This document shows positions 61,260 through 64,000 of a stretch of DNA of 64,000 nucleotides, in pieces; the first letter of the stretch is position 1; each line of letters begins with the position of its first letter. The position numbers and the translations under genes are program-made. The DNA comes from Marchantia polymorpha subsp. ruderalis (taxonomy: Eukaryota > Streptophyta > Marchantiopsida > Marchantiales > Marchantiaceae). The DNA lies in contig AP031355.1 in the NCBI GenBank assembly GCA_037833965.1, positions 19,679,501 to 19,743,500 of the forward strand, given 5' to 3'. The notes under the pieces are model-generated. The model was not told where the DNA came from and made no database searches. It was given only the letters and a program-made list of their open reading frames with translations.

Positions 61260-61841
61260 ATGGCAATGGCGGCCGTCGCATCCACCAGCGTCATCGGAGT
61301 GGCAGCAGCCCCAAGGGCTGTGGCAATCTCCGCCCCCAAGACCGTGTCGTTGAGGCAGAATGGAATGATGGGAGCTCCCCTGAGGAAGTCCGCAGGAGTG
61401 CGAGCCGTGAGGAGAGCGGGAGCCAGAGCCGTCGTCACTGCGCAAGTCGCCGAAGCTGTGGATTTGGACCAGCTCGTGAGCACCATCAAGAATTTGACCT
61501 TGGCCCAGGCCCGGACTTTGGTCGACACCCTGCAAGAGGAGTTGGGAGTCACCGCCGCTGCCTTCGCCCCTGCTGCTGCCGCGGGCGGTGCTGCACCCGC
61601 CGAGGCTGCCGCAGTCGTGGAGGAGAAGACCGAGTTCGATGTCGTTCTGGAAGAGGTTCCCACCGCTGCTCGTATCGCCGTGATTAAGGTCATCCGGTCG
61701 CTCACTGCTCTCGGTTTGAAGGAGGCCAAGGACCTAATTGACGGCCTGCCCAAGAATGTTAAGGAGGCCGCAGGAAAGGAGGACGCCGAAGACGCCAAGA
61801 AGCAGCTCGAGGCTGCCGGAGCCAAGTGCAGCCTCAAGTGA
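61260..61841 (+). CDS. RPL12: Plastid 50S ribosomal protein L12 (bL12c), nucleus-encoded
   Basis: An intact single-exon frame of 193 residues. L7/L12 forms the flexible stalk of the large ribosomal subunit and recruits translation GTPases; here it serves plastid ribosomes. Residues 1 to about 62 are an Ala/Arg/Ser-rich transit peptide with almost no acidic residues. Then come the dimerising N-terminal domain ([20 protein letters not shown]), an Ala-rich hinge ([14 protein letters not shown]), and the C-terminal domain from TEFDVVLEE through [20 protein letters not shown] to [11 protein letters not shown]. Length and order match plant plastid L12. The ATG at 61260 was chosen; a second Met two codons later would also serve. 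Codon use is GC-rich, unlike the AT-rich surroundings. Confidence 0.95.
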   Translation: MAMAAVASTSVIGVAAAPRAVAISAPKTVSLRQNGMMGAPLRKSAGVRAVRRAGARAVVTAQVAEAVDLDQLVSTIKNLTLAQARTLVDTLQEELGVTAAAFAPAAAAGGAAPAEAAAVVEEKTEFDVVLEEVPTAARIAVIKVIRSLTALGLKEAKDLIDGLPKNVKEAAGKEDAEDAKKQLEAAGAKCSLK

Positions 61842-64000
61842 GGTGACTTCGTGGGATCGATGAGTTGAGAATGTAACTCATTTTGTAGTGCAGTGTAAGA
61901 AACACACGATTATTCGCTGTTAGGATTACAGCTGAGCTTTTCGTCCTCGTCTTCGTAACAATTGTTGCTTTTGCAGTCTTAAAAATTAGCTCTGCTCTTA
62001 GGCGTAGTTAGACACTTACTACCCTTCCTCCTTTGCTGAGGAAGGAATGGAGGTTGGAAGAGTATCCTCATGTGCTGAAAGAACTCATTTGTATATTTTC
62101 TTTCACATTATTTAACGCCGAACCGAATGGTTCTCTTTCATATTGTGTTTCACACATTCCTCTTTCTGACCTATTACTTGCTCTCTGGTAATGGTCGTTT
62201 TCTAGACGTAGTTCAACAGTAATGCATCTGCGCATACGCTCATTTGACCTGAATACTTCCAGGGTCGCACCGGCCCCATGAAATGCTACTTGTTCTGATT
62301 AACAGGAATGTCAGGTTTGAATGTTTGGAAGGAGGTCAGGAGAAATATAATGAATCGACAAAACAAAAGGCTGTGTGCCCCGTCACTATAATGTAAGAAG
62401 ACACGGTCTGTCGTTCCGAATATAGCTGGACTGCGCGGAGCCCTATTATCTGAATGTCCTCTAGATTGCGATCATGGATCTATCTTCCGACTTCCATCGC
62501 GAAAGACAGATGAACTAACTCATTCGAAGCTGTCGAGGGTTCACTTACTCTCTGTGCACTCTTCGGTCGACTAAAAAATGGCCACAGTTCCCCAGATACA
62601 GTCGAACATGAAGGGTTTTAGCGACTGTAAGTGCACGTGTAACATGATATCCTGAAACGATGTAAGTACACAAACCTGTAACACATCATTTCTTATGCTA
62701 GAAAAAAATATGTGCAGTACATGAACGGTTGTGGACTGAAAGAATGCTTACAAGATCGGATTAGATATTCGAATCATACAGACAGCGTCCGACCTCTGGG
62801 CGAACAAAAATTAGTAGCGCACCGCATTAAGACTCGAGCGTTACAACATGAAATATGTTATACCAGTAAAGCCACCACACTAGCGAAAATTACACACGTC
62901 CAAATCTTCCACTCACCGTAACGTTGGATCGAGGGATGTGAAGCCTGCACCTGTTGCAAATGTTACTTGTCAAGTAATCAACCTTCTACCTGGTGCTCTC
63001 GTTACAGTATGAAGTAAAATCCATAGAAGTAGAATCCATCCCAGCCCTTGAAATGTGGATGGATGACTTAACCCACTACTCTGTGACACAGGAGCGAACA
63101 TCTACAGTGCCATGCCTCCAAACACCATGTACTCATGTTCACCTCAAACGCCTAGAGCGGCGAATATCTGGGGGTCAATTCTGAGTTCATAATCACATCG
63201 GCACAGATAATGAATTTGCTACGTAGATTTCACGGCGCAGGTCCTTGTCCTGTGTCGCGGAAGATAGGGCTGTAGCTTCAAACCCTACATGTCGAGGGCC
63301 AACGTCCGGTGAGAGAAAAGAGCCAAGGTTAAACTATGTAGCAGCTGCGCGACTATACCCTCGCGTGAACATCATCGAGCATTGCAAGTTTGAAGATTTT
63401 GTTTCTTCTCATGTGGTGACATAACGTCCTCATGCATTTCGCTCATGAAGCTCTTAAAAAATCAACTTCCAGGGCAGCTTCAAAATCTCGCTGAGTTCAT
63501 CACATGATCAGCATATACCCAATACGCATGCAATAGCCATTCACATGTAACTTGCCAGCATGAGCACTCAATCCCAGTCCTGCTACTTTGAGATAGGGTT
63601 TAGCACGATGTAGGACAAATCATAATTCTTGTTTCAATCCTTGGATATTATGCATATTGTGTCTTACACTTAAATACCATAAATATGTATTTTACTCATG
63701 TGACATACTTAGCCTCAGTTTTTATTTTGCATGATATTGTATGCTGACACTTTAATATCATGTTTTCTCATATAAAATTATGTCAAGTTGAGACATATAT
63801 GTAGTGATATATGTATGTATGTATGTATATTGTAATGTGTTTCATTCGATTTGATACTCTCATCTTTTTTTCCTCTTCGTGAACGTTTTCTCATAAACTT
63901 AAGTAAAAAAAAGTTTCACTTTACATTTGTGATACACACAAACTATCTACATTACATATTGTGTTCAAATTTACATAAATTGTAAGAATAAATTTATAAC
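61842..64000. other. 2.2 kb downstream of L12, no gene seen
   Basis: Short frames at 62,712-62,921 and 62,993-63,184 have no recognised content. A GTAT microsatellite lies near 63,810-63,830. The sequence becomes AT-rich toward the window end. Confidence 0.4.

Noticed and set aside
61241-61837. 198-codon minus-strand frame opposite L12
   Set aside because: Exact antisense shadow of the GC-rich L12 coding sequence.

Overview
The window is plant nuclear DNA, most likely from a liverwort of the Marchantia type. Four things point that way. Protein-coding genes have several short GT-AG introns. There is a nucleus-encoded plastid ribosomal protein with a transit peptide and a plant-type secreted GH3 beta-xylosidase. 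Copia LTR retrotransposons are present. Two decayed fragments belong to a coiled-coil repeat protein family (cores such as EILEQVV and VPLxKYLDGK) that I recall from Marchantia gene predictions; I could not run a search, so the genus is an inference.

Layout. Bases 1-4,880 are repetitive: two broken copies of the coiled-coil family in opposite orientations, tandem repeats of about 170-190 bp, and a lone Copia LTR with its polypurine tract. Bases 8,357-11,966 (+) hold a seven-exon beta-xylosidase. Bases 14,935-15,621 (-) encode a secreted protein made of four eight-cysteine repeats that I cannot place in a known family. From 15.6 to 29 kb I see no confident gene. A short acidic protein with an RVSF motif lies at 29,038-29,481 (-). 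A GC-rich, leader-like tract with microsatellites covers 31.4-33.3 kb. Bases 38,003-41,917 (+) hold an eleven-exon Fpg/Nei-type DNA glycosylase that starts Met-Val-Glu instead of Met-Pro-Glu and uses one GC-AG intron.

From about 44.4 to 53 kb the DNA is extremely AT-rich, with a few short GC-normal, CpG-containing islands. It runs into a three-level nest of retroelements at 52.9-58.6 kb: an old plus-strand Copia, split by a minus-strand Copia of the same family (LTRs and target duplication visible), itself split by a solo LTR of a different family. Bases 61,260-61,841 (+) are the intact plastid ribosomal protein L12 gene, followed by 2.2 kb without a recognisable gene.

The three confident housekeeping-type genes (cell-wall xylosidase, DNA glycosylase, plastid L12) are functionally unrelated neighbours. 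The most novel-looking items are the cysteine-repeat protein, the Val2 glycosylase, the nested and internally amplified Copia elements, and a recurring set of long perfect palindromes with very short loops between 39 and 60 kb.
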